A DNA stretch of 19,707 bases from Aphodosoma sp045658305 (GCA_045658305.1 JAZOUT010000092.1:1-19707); one strand, 5' to 3'; shown: positions 1 through 9,055, numbered from the stretch's first letter. Translations and numbers: made by a program. Notes: generated from the sequence alone by a model not told the origin.

Positions 1-220
1 CTACCAAAATATTTTTAAACTTTTTTATTAACTTTTTTATAAATCACTGTACATCAAAAAGAAAATTTTAATTATTCTGCGCTTTTTTATGAATTTAAAG
101 CTATTTTAAACGCTTTTTATGACCTTTTTTAGATTAGAAAAAATGTTTTACAACATGATTTTTTCGCGTTTTTCTGATTTTTTGTGTTTTTTTGATAAAA
201 AAATAATAGGTTAAAATATT
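1..220. other. AT-rich intergenic stretch, no gene seen
   Basis: Very AT-rich DNA with many T-runs and loosely repeated words of the type CTTTTTTAT. I see no convincing reading frame, RNA gene or promoter in it. It lies beyond the terminator of the leftmost gene and may contain the end of a transcription unit outside the window. Confidence 0.6.
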
Positions 221-260
221 TATAAAAAAAATAGATGACACCTAAAAAGATGCCATCTAT
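221..260 (-). terminator. Intrinsic terminator after the S9 peptidase gene
   Basis: On the minus strand a 10-bp stem (260-251 with 240-231, one mismatched pair) encloses a 10-base loop and is followed directly by a T-rich tract (230-221). It begins 4 bases past the peptidase stop codon, so it should end the upp-peptidase transcript. Confidence 0.85.
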
Positions 261-263
261 ATT

Positions 264-2219
264 TTATTTACGAAGATAATCCTCAAAATAATCTGTTACT
301 TTTTGCATGAGGTGGACGCGGTCTTTGCCCATGACATTGTGTTCGGCACGTGGATAGATGAAGTAATCGACCGGAATGTTGTGGGTGATGCAAGCGTCGA
401 GGAAGTTGAGTGAGTGTTGATAGAGGACTACGTTATCAATAAGACCTTGGCAGATTAGAAGTTTGCCTTTGAGGTCTTTTGCTTTATTTATCAATGAGAT
501 AGCTTCGAAGCCTTCGGCATTGGTTGCTGGAGTCTCCATATAACGCTCGCCATACATAACTTCATACCACTTCCAATCGATGACCGGTCCGCCAGCTACA
601 CCGACTTTGAAGATGTCAGGATAATTAGTCATCAATGAGATAGACATAAATCCGCCATAAGACCAACCGTGAACGCCAATACGGTCTTTATCGACCCATG
701 AGTGCGACATGAGCCACTCCATACCTGCCATTTGGTCTTGCATCTCCACTACCCCACATTGACGATGAATGGCGCGGGCATAATCGGCGCCATGATTTGG
801 TGTGCCTCGATTGTCGAGAATGAATAAGATATAGCCACGTTGCGCCATGTACATCTCCCAACGGCGAAGATTAGCTTGATAGTTGTTGCGGACGAGTTGG
901 GTGTGCGGACCACCATATACATATAGTATTACAGGATATTGCTTTGTAGAATCAAAATCGAGAGGACGGATGAGACGATAGTAATTATCATATTTGCCAT
1001 CGGCACTTTTAATAGTACCTAACTCAATTGGTGCAAAATTATAATCACGACAAGGATCATCTGCACGGAACACTTCACGATAAAATTTACCATCAGTAGT
1101 ACCTATAGCCACTACGCGAGGCACATTAAGAGATGAATAATTGTCAGTAAAATAACGTTTATCTGTAGATAACTGACATTGATGCCAACCTTCTGCACGA
1201 GTCAAACGAATGCTTTTACCTGTTGCGATATTCACACGACAAAGATGACGTTCTGCTGAAGATACCTCTGCTGAATAATAATATACATATTTTGAGTCAT
1301 GCGCGAGGTATTCTACATCGGCATCAACATGAGTTAATCGTGTCAACTGTTTTTTCTTAAGAGAATATAGATAGAGATTGTAATAGCCATCGCGATTATC
1401 TGTTGTATAAATAAAACGATCGTCGTCGAGAAAAACAAGTGGTTTATTTGGTTCAAGGAACTTTTCATTTTTCTCGGTCAAAAGAGTTGTTATATATTCA
1501 CCAGTAATAGCATCATAAGCATTAAGATTCAACTCTTTTTGCTCACGATTCATAACCTGTATATAAATAGTTTTGCTATCAGGTGACCATGTCGGGTTAG
1601 TAAGATAGCGTTCATTAGTGAAATCGGTGATATTGAGATATATTGTTTTGTTTTGCGCTACATCATAAACTCCAAATTTCAGTTGTTCAGACGGCATACC
1701 AATCATTGGGTATTTAATTTCATTGGCTGTACCAGTGCGAGTTGTTATATCAAGCAATGGAAAAGTAGTTACATTACTTTCATCTTTCACATAAAAAGCC
1801 AAACGACTATTGTCTGGCGAAGGAAAAAGACCTTGCATACATCCGAATTCGTTACGCGAAACAGCTTGTCCGCATACGATATTTTGGTCTGAGTATTGAG
1901 TAATTGGTATTTCAGTACTATCGGATGTAAGCCATACTATGTTATTTCCTTTCAACACAGCATGAGGCACATGCTTTTTTTGAGTCTCCACGTAATCTAT
2001 CACTCGTTGTTTACCTGTGTGAACATCCATAGCATACCAAATAGAATCTTCTTGATGAAGATATTGATTTGGATAATTTTCACTCCATCGCACGAGATAA
2101 TTCTTAGGATTTAAATCACGATTGAGTATTGCATCTTCCATTGTAAGTAGTTTTTGTCCTTGTCCAAATACAATACTTACGATACAAAATATACCAATTA
2201 ATGACAATATTCTTTTCAT
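264..2219 (-). CDS. Secreted S9 family dipeptidyl-peptidase (DPP IV-like)
   Basis: Serine exopeptidase expected to remove N-terminal dipeptides, typically after proline or alanine, from peptides in the periplasm or at the surface. The 651-residue protein starts with a signal peptide (about 1-19, MKRILSLIGIFCIVSIVFG). A beta-propeller region (about 40-400) follows, carrying the Gln-Ala-Val-x-Arg-Asn-Glu-Phe-Gly segment near residue 119; Glu124 is probably the substrate N-terminus anchor of S9B enzymes. The alpha/beta-hydrolase domain ends the protein. The catalytic triad is visible: Ser520 in GWSYGGF, Asp595 in GLIDN, and His627 in AEHN. YGERYM near 557 is also a family signature. It is somewhat shorter than the usual 700-plus residues, with no sign of breakage. 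The start is an ATG 24 bases after the upp stop, so the two genes are probably co-transcribed. The exact specificity (DPP IV versus tripeptidyl) cannot be read from sequence. Confidence 0.93.
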   Translation of the reverse strand: MKRILSLIGIFCIVSIVFGQGQKLLTMEDAILNRDLNPKNYLVRWSENYPNQYLHQEDSIWYAMDVHTGKQRVIDYVETQKKHVPHAVLKGNNIVWLTSDSTEIPITQYSDQNIVCGQAVSRNEFGCMQGLFPSPDNSRLAFYVKDESNVTTFPLLDITTRTGTANEIKYPMIGMPSEQLKFGVYDVAQNKTIYLNITDFTNERYLTNPTWSPDSKTIYIQVMNREQKELNLNAYDAITGEYITTLLTEKNEKFLEPNKPLVFLDDDRFIYTTDNRDGYYNLYLYSLKKKQLTRLTHVDADVEYLAHDSKYVYYYSAEVSSAERHLCRVNIATGKSIRLTRAEGWHQCQLSTDKRYFTDNYSSLNVPRVVAIGTTDGKFYREVFRADDPCRDYNFAPIELGTIKSADGKYDNYYRLIRPLDFDSTKQYPVILYVYGGPHTQLVRNNYQANLRRWEMYMAQRGYILFILDNRGTPNHGADYARAIHRQCGVVEMQDQMAGMEWLMSHSWVDKDRIGVHGWSYGGFMSISLMTNYPDIFKVGVAGGPVIDWKWYEVMYGERYMETPATNAEGFEAISLINKAKDLKGKLLICQGLIDNVVLYQHSLNFLDACITHNIPVDYFIYPRAEHNVMGKDRVHLMQKVTDYFEDYLRK

Positions 2220-2243
2220 ATTTATTAACTTTAAAACAATAAA

Positions 2244-2888
2244 TTAGAGTTTTTCGCCAAAAGCGAGGTCGCCACAGTCGCCGAGGCCTGGGACGATATA
2301 TTTGTGTGAGTTGAGTTCGGGATCGAGGACTGCGGTATAGATATCGCAATCGGGCATGACTTTTGAGATATAATCTACGGCATATTGGGTGGATACGATG
2401 CTGCAAACAATGACGCGAGCAGGTGTGCCATGAGTAAGTAGGGCTTTGTATGCCAACTCCATTGATGAGCCTGTGGCCAACATTGGGTCACAAAGGATGA
2501 CAGTTTTGCCTTCGAGGGATGGAGCTGCGATGTATTCGACATGGATGTCGAAATGAGTTTCGTCGGTATATTTGCGATAGGCAGATACAAAACAATTCTC
2601 GGCTCCATCGAAAAAGTCTAATACACCATTATGCATAGCAAGACCTGCGCGGAGGATTGAGGCTACGACAATTTTGTCGGCTACGACGTTGGTTGGTGCA
2701 ATGCCAAGTGGGGTTTGAACCGGCTCGGTGGTATAGTTAAGCGATTTACTGATTTCGTAGCACATAACTTGGGCGATGCGCTCGATATTGCGACGGAAGC
2801 GCATTGGATCTCGTTGAATATCGACAGAACGGATTTCTTTGATGAAATTGCCGAGAATAGAATTTTGTTTGTCTAAAATGTGTAGCAT
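2244..2888 (-). CDS. upp: Uracil phosphoribosyltransferase
   Basis: Cytosolic pyrimidine-salvage enzyme: uracil + PRPP gives UMP + pyrophosphate. The 214 residues match the usual length of about 210. The PRPP-binding loop DPMLATGSS is at 134-142. The C-terminal uracil-binding segment YIVPGLGDCGDLAFG is at 197-211, with the invariant Gly-Asp-x-Gly-Asp pattern. SILRAGLAM near 77-85 is the other conserved core. The gene sits 24 bases upstream of the S9 peptidase on the same strand and 318 bases downstream of ppdK, from which it is separated by a strong terminator. I did not find a clear TANNTTTG promoter in that gap. The pairing with a peptidase gene probably reflects shared transcription, not a shared pathway. 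Confidence 0.97.
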   Translation of the reverse strand: MLHILDKQNSILGNFIKEIRSVDIQRDPMRFRRNIERIAQVMCYEISKSLNYTTEPVQTPLGIAPTNVVADKIVVASILRAGLAMHNGVLDFFDGAENCFVSAYRKYTDETHFDIHVEYIAAPSLEGKTVILCDPMLATGSSMELAYKALLTHGTPARVIVCSIVSTQYAVDYISKVMPDCDIYTAVLDPELNSHKYIVPGLGDCGDLAFGEKL

Positions 2889-3162
2889 AAGAATGGAGAA
2901 TTTATTTTAACAGAAGTACAGATTTTATTTTATTGGACAAATAGTTTTGGTTGTTTTGTGTCATTTTTGGTTGACTGATATTGTTTTTTTTAAGTACATG
3001 CCTTATTTTTTTTGCGGACGCTCGAACCGAGCATCCCTACAATAAATTATGATTTAGGGCTTGTACTTGAAAAAGTAGTTGTCCTGATGAAACAATAAAA
3101 CGGAAATTATAATCTGTAAGCCTACAAACATTAAATATGTACTTCTGTTTCAAGGATAAGGT
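2889..3162. other. upp-ppdK intergenic region
   Basis: About 270 bases without a gene. It should hold the upp promoter on the minus strand, but the best -7-like match (TATCCTTG, 3151-3158) is imperfect and lacks a -33 box. It also contains one copy of the dispersed palindrome (3016-3036). Nothing else is recognisable. Confidence 0.5.
3016..3040. repeat. Dispersed imperfect palindrome, copy A
   Basis: Two 9-base arms, GGACGCTCG (3016-3024) and CGAGCATCC (3028-3036), separated by AAC and followed by CTAC. One of nine pairs is mismatched. The frame GGAC...TCC-CTAC recurs at 13164, 14061, 14110 and 19690, with different bases in the arms but pairing kept. It resembles REP-type elements. Confidence 0.65.
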
Positions 3163-3195
3163 GAAAAAAGAGGCGCAAAATGATTTGCGCCTCTT
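3163..3195 (-). terminator. Intrinsic terminator after ppdK
   Basis: A perfect 12-bp stem (3168-3179 with 3184-3195, core GAGGCGCAAA) with a 4-base loop. On the minus strand it is followed by a T-run (revcomp of 3164-3169). It lies 11 bases past the ppdK stop codon, so ppdK is transcribed as its own unit. Confidence 0.93.
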
Positions 3196-3206
3196 CACAT
3201 TATATA

Positions 3207-5933
3207 TTAAGCATTTTTGATTGCTGCTTGAGCCGCTGCCAAACGTGCGATTGGCACACGGAATGGAGAGCAAGATACGTAGTTGAGACCAACTTTGTGG
3301 CAGAATTCAACTGATGATGGTTCACCACCGTGCTCACCACAGATACCGCATTTAAGGTCTGGACGAACTGAGCGACCTTTTTCTGTAGCCATTTGAACGA
3401 GTTGACCAACACCATTTTGGTCGAGGACTTGGAATGGGTCGTTTTTCAAAATCTTCATATCGAGGTATGCAGGCAAGAACGAAGCAATATCGTCGCGAGA
3501 ATAACCGAATGTCATTTGAGTCAAGTCGTTAGTACCAAATGAGAAGAATTCGGCTTTAGAAGCGATACGGTTAGCAGTAAGAGCTGCACGTGGGATTTCG
3601 ATCATAGTACCAACTTTGAAATCGATAGAAGCACCACGTTCTTCAAACAATTTAGCTGCAGTTTCACGAATTACTTTTTCTTGGTTAGCGAACTCGTAGA
3701 GGATACCTGTGAGAGGAACCATGATTTCAGGAACAGCTACGATGCCTTCAGCTTGAAGGTCGAGAGCAGCACCAAGGATAGCGCGAGTTTGCATTTCGGT
3801 GATTTCAGGGTAAGTGTTACCAAGACGGCAACCGCGGTGACCCAACATAGGGTTAGCTTCGTGGAGTGAGTTAACACGAGTGCGGATGTAGTCGTAAGTT
3901 ACGCCCATGATTTCAGCCAATTCGCGTTGTTCTTTTTCTTCGTGTGGTACGAATTCGTGCAAAGGTGGGTCGAGGAGACGAACAGTCACTGGGCAACCTT
4001 CCATTGCTTTGAAGATACCTTTGAAGTCGTTTTGTTGGTAAGGGAGGATTTTCTTCAATGCTGCACGACGACCTTCAACAGTTTCAGCGAGGATCATTTC
4101 ACGCATAGCACGGATTTTTTCACCTTCGAAGAACATGTGTTCTGTACGGCAAAGACCGATACCGATAGCACCGAATTTGCGAGCAACAGCAGCATCGTGT
4201 GGAGTATCAGCGTTAGTACGAACGCGGAGGTGAGTATATTTATCAGCCAATTCCATCAATTCAGCGAAATCAGAATCGAGTTCAGCATCTTTTGTAGCAA
4301 CAGCACCTTGGTAAACTTCACCAGTAGAACCGTTGATAGAGATGAAATCGCCTTCTTTAAGAGTTACACCAGCAACAGTCATTGTTTTAGCTGCGTAATC
4401 AATAACAAGAGCACCAGCACCTGACACACAACATTTACCCATACCACGAGCAACCACAGCAGCGTGAGAAGTCATACCACCGCGAGCAGTAAGGATACCT
4501 TGTGCAGCAGCCATACCAGCCAAGTCTTCAGGAGAAGTTTCAATACGAACCATCACAACTTTTTCGCCTTTAGATGCCCATACAGCAGCATCTTCTGCGT
4601 TGAACACGATTTTACCGCAAGCAGCACCTGGAGAAGCGGCCAAACCTTTTGTCAATACAACAGCTTTCTTTTGAGCATCTTTATCGAAAATTGGGTGAAG
4701 AAGTTCATCAAGTTTATTAGGCTCAACACGGAGGATAGCCTCTTTTTCAGTAATCATACCTTGGTGGAGCATATCCATAGCGATTTTAACCATCGCAGCA
4801 CCAGTACGTTTACCGTTACGAGTTTGGAGGAACCAGAGTTTGCCTTCTTGAACAGTGAACTCCATATCTTGCATATCACGGTAGTGATTTTCGAGTTTAG
4901 TTTGGAGAGCATCGAGTTCGGCATAGATTTCTGGCATAGCCTCTTCCATTGAAGGATATTTAGCAACGCGTTCTTCTTCGCTGATGTCAGCAAGTTTAGC
5001 CCAACGTTGTGAACCGATTTTAGTGATTTGTTGAGGAGTACGGATACCTGCTACTACGTCTTCACCTTGAGCGTTGATGAGGTATTCGCCATTGAAGAGG
5101 TCTTCACCAGTAGCAGCATCACGGCTGAAACATACACCTGTAGCAGATGTTTCACCCATGTTACCGAACACCATCGCTTGAACGTTAACAGCAGTACCCC
5201 ATTCAGCAGGAATACCTTCCATTTTACGATAAAGGATAGCACGTTCGTTCATCCAAGAGTCGAATACTGCACATACAGCACCCCAAAGTTGTTCGTAAGC
5301 TGATTCTGGGAAGTCGTGACCTGTTTGAGCTTTAACAGCAGCTTTGAATTTAGCTACAAGAGTTTGAAGGTCTTCAACTGTCAATTCAGTGTCAAGTTTA
5401 ACACCTTTTTCTTCTTTAACCTCTTCGATGATAGCTTCGAATGGGTCGATGTCGTTTTTGTTAACTGGTTTCATACCGAGAACCACGTCGCCGTACATTT
5501 GAACGAAACGACGGTAAGAGTCCCATACGAAACGTGGGTTGTTAGTTTTACGAACCAAACCTTCTACCACTTTGTCATTAAGACCGAGGTTAAGAATTGT
5601 ATCCATCATACCCGGCATAGAAGCGCGAGCACCTGAACGTACTGAAACGAGGAGTGGGTTTTCGATGTCGCCGAATTTAGAGTTCATCAAAGACTCAACA
5701 TGAGCAAGAGCAGCTTCAACGTCGCTTTTCAATACTTCAACAACTTTGTCTTTACCAAATTCGAAATACTCGTTACAAACATCTGTTGTGATTGTGAAAC
5801 CTGGAGGACATGGCACTCCAATGAGGTTCATTTCGGCAAGGTTAGCACCTTTACCGCCAAGCAGATTTCTCATATCTGCTTTACCTTCAGCTTGTCCATT
5901 ACCGAAGGTATAAACACGTTTTTTGTTTTCCAT
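3207..5933 (-). CDS. ppdK: Pyruvate, phosphate dikinase
   Basis: Catalyses the reversible interconversion of ATP + phosphate + pyruvate and AMP + pyrophosphate + PEP. In fermentative Bacteroidales it serves glycolysis or PEP supply. The protein has 908 residues, against about 875-900 for the family. The N-terminal nucleotide-binding domain opens with GGKGANLAEM (26-35). The swivelling phosphohistidine domain carries the catalytic His490 in GGMTSHAAVVAR. Thr488 is the residue aligned with the regulatory Thr of plant enzymes. The C-terminal PEP/pyruvate TIM barrel has FGTNDLTQ (799-806) and the catalytic Cys865 in GICGEHGG. The protein looks intact. Start: ATG with a MENKKRVYTFG N-terminus typical of the family. 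It has its own promoter (6019-6049) and terminator (3163-3195). The AT-poor, evenly biased codon use suggests high expression (inference). Confidence 0.98.
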   Translation of the reverse strand: MENKKRVYTFGNGQAEGKADMRNLLGGKGANLAEMNLIGVPCPPGFTITTDVCNEYFEFGKDKVVEVLKSDVEAALAHVESLMNSKFGDIENPLLVSVRSGARASMPGMMDTILNLGLNDKVVEGLVRKTNNPRFVWDSYRRFVQMYGDVVLGMKPVNKNDIDPFEAIIEEVKEEKGVKLDTELTVEDLQTLVAKFKAAVKAQTGHDFPESAYEQLWGAVCAVFDSWMNERAILYRKMEGIPAEWGTAVNVQAMVFGNMGETSATGVCFSRDAATGEDLFNGEYLINAQGEDVVAGIRTPQQITKIGSQRWAKLADISEEERVAKYPSMEEAMPEIYAELDALQTKLENHYRDMQDMEFTVQEGKLWFLQTRNGKRTGAAMVKIAMDMLHQGMITEKEAILRVEPNKLDELLHPIFDKDAQKKAVVLTKGLAASPGAACGKIVFNAEDAAVWASKGEKVVMVRIETSPEDLAGMAAAQGILTARGGMTSHAAVVARGMGKCCVSGAGALVIDYAAKTMTVAGVTLKEGDFISINGSTGEVYQGAVATKDAELDSDFAELMELADKYTHLRVRTNADTPHDAAVARKFGAIGIGLCRTEHMFFEGEKIRAMREMILAETVEGRRAALKKILPYQQNDFKGIFKAMEGCPVTVRLLDPPLHEFVPHEEKEQRELAEIMGVTYDYIRTRVNSLHEANPMLGHRGCRLGNTYPEITEMQTRAILGAALDLQAEGIVAVPEIMVPLTGILYEFANQEKVIRETAAKLFEERGASIDFKVGTMIEIPRAALTANRIASKAEFFSFGTNDLTQMTFGYSRDDIASFLPAYLDMKILKNDPFQVLDQNGVGQLVQMATEKGRSVRPDLKCGICGEHGGEPSSVEFCHKVGLNYVSCSPFRVPIARLAAAQAAIKNA

Positions 5934-6018
5934 AAAAAAAACTAAAATATATTGTAAAGTATAGTGTATTTACTCGCAAATAGTTAGGGATAAGTGTTCC
6001 TTCAACATTTCAAGCGTG

Positions 6019-6049
6019 CAAAGTTACTATTTTTTTATCATTTTTGCAA
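6019..6049 (-). promoter_or_regulatory. Predicted promoter of ppdK
   Basis: On the minus strand TTGC (6049-6046) is followed by 19 bases and then TAACTTTG (6026-6019). This is the Bacteroidetes sigma-factor pattern (-33 TTTG/TTGC, -7 TANNTTTG). The implied 5' leader is about 75-80 nt. The same spacing recurs at three other promoters in the window. Confidence 0.8.
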
Positions 6050-6106
6050 GAACCTTAAAATGTTTTTTATTAAAAACATATACATAGACCTAAAAACGTA
6101 GGCATT

Positions 6107-6380
6107 TAACTTTGCAGACTTTGCAAATAGACAGTGTGAAAATGTCTGTTTTCTACGATGCACATTGCTTGAGCCTTACTATAGGGTAGGGACAAAACCA
6201 ACCGAAGCCACACTATTTTACACTCTCCTAATTTTATAACAATATATATACCAAAAAATTCAAATTTTATTTGTAAGACAATTTATATAGTTCACTTAAT
6301 ATTCACATCACAATTATTATAAATACTATTAATTAAAGATACATAGTGTCGCAACTTTCTATAATTACGACACTATTTTT
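6107..6380 (+). ncRNA. Possible small structured RNA between ppdK and the T9SS gene
   Basis: This gene-free region has a perfect -7 word TAACTTTG (6107-6114) on the plus strand, but no clear -33 box. An outer stem follows (AGTGTGAAAAT 6133-6143 with ATTTTACACT 6215-6224, one bulged G), with smaller internal pairings (GTTTT/AAAAC, CTAC/GTAG). A terminator-like hairpin lies at 6343-6380. I do not recognise a family. The structure is short and the promoter incomplete, so this is a weak candidate; the region may simply be a ppdK upstream spacer. Confidence 0.25.
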
Positions 6381-6381
6381 A
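6343..6381 (+). terminator. Terminator-like hairpin
   Basis: Perfect 9-bp arms ATAGTGTCG (6343-6351) and CGACACTAT (6368-6376), a 16-base loop, then TTTT on the plus strand. On the minus strand the bases following the stem are not T-rich. It therefore reads better as a plus-strand terminator, although it also lies 49 bases downstream of the minus-strand T9SS gene and might serve as its 3' hairpin. Confidence 0.5.
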
Positions 6382-6429
6382 AAATCAATCAAAAATCAAT
6401 ATATATCCTAAATATTCATCTTAAAAAAA

Positions 6430-7371
6430 CTACTTAACAACTATTTTCGAATAAATATTTTGATTTTTGCTTGTTACGATATAGACTCCTGAAATTAAGT
6501 TTAGAGGAATTGATTTAGTTGCCAGATCAATTTCTTTTATCATAACCATTTTACCCATAGCATCATAAATTACAACACTCTCATTTCCTTCAAAATTGAC
6601 GTATAACATTTTATCTTGCGAGTTATAATAGATATTTTCTTCCTTTTGCGCAGTTTCAACATTAGTACCTATTTCTGTTTTGACATAACAATCTTCTACA
6701 TCCCCATATCCTGTAATTGTATATTCACGTTTCAAAACCAATTCATCATTTTCATCAAAAGCACAAATTACTCTGTGTGAAGCAGCTCCAATTAGTCCTG
6801 CATAATGATTGAGAGCCCATCCTGTTGTTAAACCATATCGTTCATAAACAGTCCCCTTCAATCCTGTTCTATCTGCTCTATAATAATTTACAACTTTTAA
6901 TGATCCATATATAGGGTCTTCTATAAAATCAATCTTATCAACTACAAGATTCAAAAAATACCATTCCTTTTCTTTAACACTAACAGAATCTTTATCTATC
7001 AAAAAAAATAAATAACACCATACGTTTATAGTATCACCTACTTCAACCCCTAAATCATACAACAGAACTTCAGCACCTTTGTTATATGCAAAAACTTTTT
7101 GTTCTTCAATATCCTCACGCAACAAAGAAAGCAAAGATCTATTATCTGATTGCGCATCATAATAATTCCAAAGTTTTTTATATGTAATACCATTAATAAT
7201 AGAATCACCTTCTATTTTTTGTTTCATTGTTGAATATTTCTTTACATTTGGCATTGTTATAGGATGAGAAGAAACCACATTCCAACTATACCCCTCAACA
7301 ACCATTGCTTGATACGCCATAGCATTTATAACCATGAGCATTAAACAACCAAATAAAAATAAGCGTTTCAT
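6430..7371 (-). CDS. Secreted protein with T9SS type A sorting domain
   Basis: A 313-residue exported protein of unknown function. It begins with a signal peptide (about 1-19, MKRLFLFGCLMLMVINAMA). The C-terminal stretch (about 240-313) has the layout of a Por secretion tail: a beta-strand pattern with VVIYDAMGKMV, then SGVYIVTSKN and a final basic KIVVK. This predicts export through the outer membrane by the type IX system. The middle has the GDSIINGITYKKLW-like and EVLLYDLGVEVGDT-like segments often seen in Bacteroidales T9SS cargo, with no catalytic motif that I recognise. It starts 8 bases after the C10 protease stop and has a strong SD (AGGAGG, 7376-7381), so it belongs to that operon. 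A substrate, partner or inhibitor of the protease is conceivable but not shown. Confidence 0.8.
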   Translation of the reverse strand: MKRLFLFGCLMLMVINAMAYQAMVVEGYSWNVVSSHPITMPNVKKYSTMKQKIEGDSIINGITYKKLWNYYDAQSDNRSLLSLLREDIEEQKVFAYNKGAEVLLYDLGVEVGDTINVWCYLFFLIDKDSVSVKEKEWYFLNLVVDKIDFIEDPIYGSLKVVNYYRADRTGLKGTVYERYGLTTGWALNHYAGLIGAASHRVICAFDENDELVLKREYTITGYGDVEDCYVKTEIGTNVETAQKEENIYYNSQDKMLYVNFEGNESVVIYDAMGKMVMIKEIDLATKSIPLNLISGVYIVTSKNQNIYSKIVVK

Positions 7372-7375
7372 AATA

Positions 7376-7381
7376 CCTCCT
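7376..7381 (-). promoter_or_regulatory. Strong Shine-Dalgarno AGGAGG before the T9SS gene
   Basis: The minus strand reads TAGGAGGTATTATG. A consensus SD lies 4 bases upstream of the ATG and overlaps the TAG stop (7380-7382) of the protease gene. Strong SDs are uncommon in Bacteroidetes and in this window, so this one fixes the start and suggests independent ribosome loading. Confidence 0.75.
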
Positions 7382-8687
7382 ATTCAAAATCGTATTTTAT
7401 GGCATGCAAATTAATATTAAATTTATAACTAGAACCAGAACCTGATGTTCCTTCATCTGGAATAGGAGCCCCATTTCTTAAATTGAAAATATTTGTAATA
7501 TAATAGCCATCATAATTTCCATACCAACCCCAATTACAATGTACATAATTACGCATTTCATAATATTCCCCAGTTAATTCATCATTACTATCATACAATT
7601 GAACATTTTGTTTTTGATAAATACATCCATCTACAACCCAAACATGCCATGCTGTATCTCCTTCTTCTTCATCAAAAGCACCTCCAATAAATAGTAAAGG
7701 AGTTCTATTAACAAGCATAGAATAAGCATCATCATAATCAGGATTATCTATAATGCTTACATTTGTATATCTTGTTTGAGAAGCTATACATTCCTGTATA
7801 CTTTCTGTACCACATGCACTCCCAATAGTGTCATTATAGTAATAATAATTAATTGCACATTGTCCACCTATATTTCTAATCCAATATGCTAAAACATCTT
7901 GAGCAGGTACATATGTTTGATATCTATTTATAATAGTGTTCCAATTATATGTCACCCCACCTATTGTGTTAGGATATTGATTTGCTGACATCATTTGAAT
8001 AATAGCAATAGGGGCACAACCTGTATAAACTGTATCATCTGTTGAAGTTATACAATACTTGTTATAAGGTGCATCTTGACCAAGTTTTATCTGTACAAGA
8101 GGATGAATTTGTGTTTCTGTCACCCAAGGTCCTCTAACAACGTATCCAAAATTTATTGAATCAGTTGGGATTACGGGACCAACAGGAATTGTTGGTCCTA
8201 TAATATAATTAGAGACATAATTAGATATTACTGCTTTAGGATTATTTCCAAAATCTTCATCAGAATATTCCATCGTTAATTCTTCAACAGATAAATCACC
8301 ACTCTCAGTAACTGCAAGTATTTGATTATCTTTAGTTGATACAATAGCGAAACCCTCATTATTTCCAAAATTGATAACACTCAAAAGCGTATCTATTTCA
8401 TTGCACATATTATCCTCTGACGGAGCAAAAAATTTATTTCTCTCAAACGATACATTAGTAACAAATTCAGGTTTTAATGCCTCTTTTGTCAATGACAAAG
8501 TTTTGTACTTTTGAGGATACACTTCTTTAACAAAAGACAATACTGCATCAATCGCAGATTCTGAAATAGAAATTTCTTTTGATGCTAAATCAATTTCAGT
8601 CTGTGTATCATTATTCATCATTGAGTCACAACTATATAGGCAGAAAATAGATACAAATAATGCAAATATTAATTTAATCTTTTTCAT
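7380..8687 (-). CDS. C10 (streptopain-type) cysteine protease lipoprotein
   Basis: Secreted cysteine protease made as a zymogen. The 435-residue protein starts with a lipoprotein signal (lipobox LYSC, Cys20), so it is probably membrane anchored. Residues about 40-135 look like the Spi-type inhibitory prodomain (INFGNNEGFAIVSTKDNQIL). The mature domain has the catalytic Cys224 in YTGCAPIAIIQ, the catalytic His348 in AWHVWVVDG, and the supporting Trp region NWGWYGNYDGYY (385-396). This matches SpeB-like and Bacteroides C10 enzymes. No T9SS tail is visible. Start: ATG before MKKIKLIF; upstream lies a good promoter (8885-8916) and a leader of about 190 nt. It is the first gene of a two-gene unit with the T9SS cargo protein. 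Substrates are unknown. Confidence 0.9.
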   Translation of the reverse strand: MKKIKLIFALFVSIFCLYSCDSMMNNDTQTEIDLASKEISISESAIDAVLSFVKEVYPQKYKTLSLTKEALKPEFVTNVSFERNKFFAPSEDNMCNEIDTLLSVINFGNNEGFAIVSTKDNQILAVTESGDLSVEELTMEYSDEDFGNNPKAVISNYVSNYIIGPTIPVGPVIPTDSINFGYVVRGPWVTETQIHPLVQIKLGQDAPYNKYCITSTDDTVYTGCAPIAIIQMMSANQYPNTIGGVTYNWNTIINRYQTYVPAQDVLAYWIRNIGGQCAINYYYYNDTIGSACGTESIQECIASQTRYTNVSIIDNPDYDDAYSMLVNRTPLLFIGGAFDEEEGDTAWHVWVVDGCIYQKQNVQLYDSNDELTGEYYEMRNYVHCNWGWYGNYDGYYITNIFNLRNGAPIPDEGTSGSGSSYKFNINLHAIKYDFE

Positions 8688-8731
8688 AGTTTTAGTTTTT
8701 TGTAGTTAGTAATTAAATTCATGATTAATAG

Positions 8732-8761
8732 TTCCCTTTGAAAAATTATTCTCAAAAGGAA
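8732..8761 (-). promoter_or_regulatory. Hairpin in the leader of the C10 protease mRNA
   Basis: In the minus-strand RNA, arms 8761-8752 and 8741-8732 pair over 10 positions (one G-U) around a 10-base loop. It ends 44 bases before the start codon. It could affect message stability or translation; it resembles no riboswitch I know. Confidence 0.35.
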
Positions 8762-8884
8762 TTCATATTAGGAAATTGTTTTTCCCAAATATGCTTAATC
8801 TTTTATTTATCTTAAAATAATCAAACATACTCCTTTTTTATCTCCTAAAAATAGGTAATTTTTTAACATTCTAAAACTACGCCA

Positions 8885-8916
8885 CAAATGTACAAAAAAT
8901 TTTTGCAAAAAGCAAA
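8885..8916 (-). promoter_or_regulatory. Predicted promoter of the C10 protease operon
   Basis: Minus strand TTTGC (8916-8912), 19-base spacer, TACATTTG (8892-8885): a full match to the Bacteroidetes pattern. Transcription would start near 8880, giving a leader of about 190 nt. The rest of 8697-9055 shows no gene and no clear terminator for the dGTPase. Confidence 0.8.
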
Positions 8917-9055
8917 TATTTTGTCATATTTTTTTCATATTTTTCAAGAAACTCAATCCATATATTTTTTAGTAAACGTCCAAGATAGTGAACCGTACCT
9001 ACTCCTTACATTCTCCAAATCTCAGAATAAATCTATATTCTCAAAAAAAACATTT

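Noticed and set aside
3016..3036. The minus strand reads GGTTCGAGCGTCC, like a tRNA T-arm
   Set aside because: No acceptor, D or anticodon arms fit around it. The similarity arises from the palindrome itself, whose other copies do not keep it.
3927..4952. Plus-strand frames antisense to ppdK
   Set aside because: Shadow frames produced by codon bias of ppdK; no independent support.
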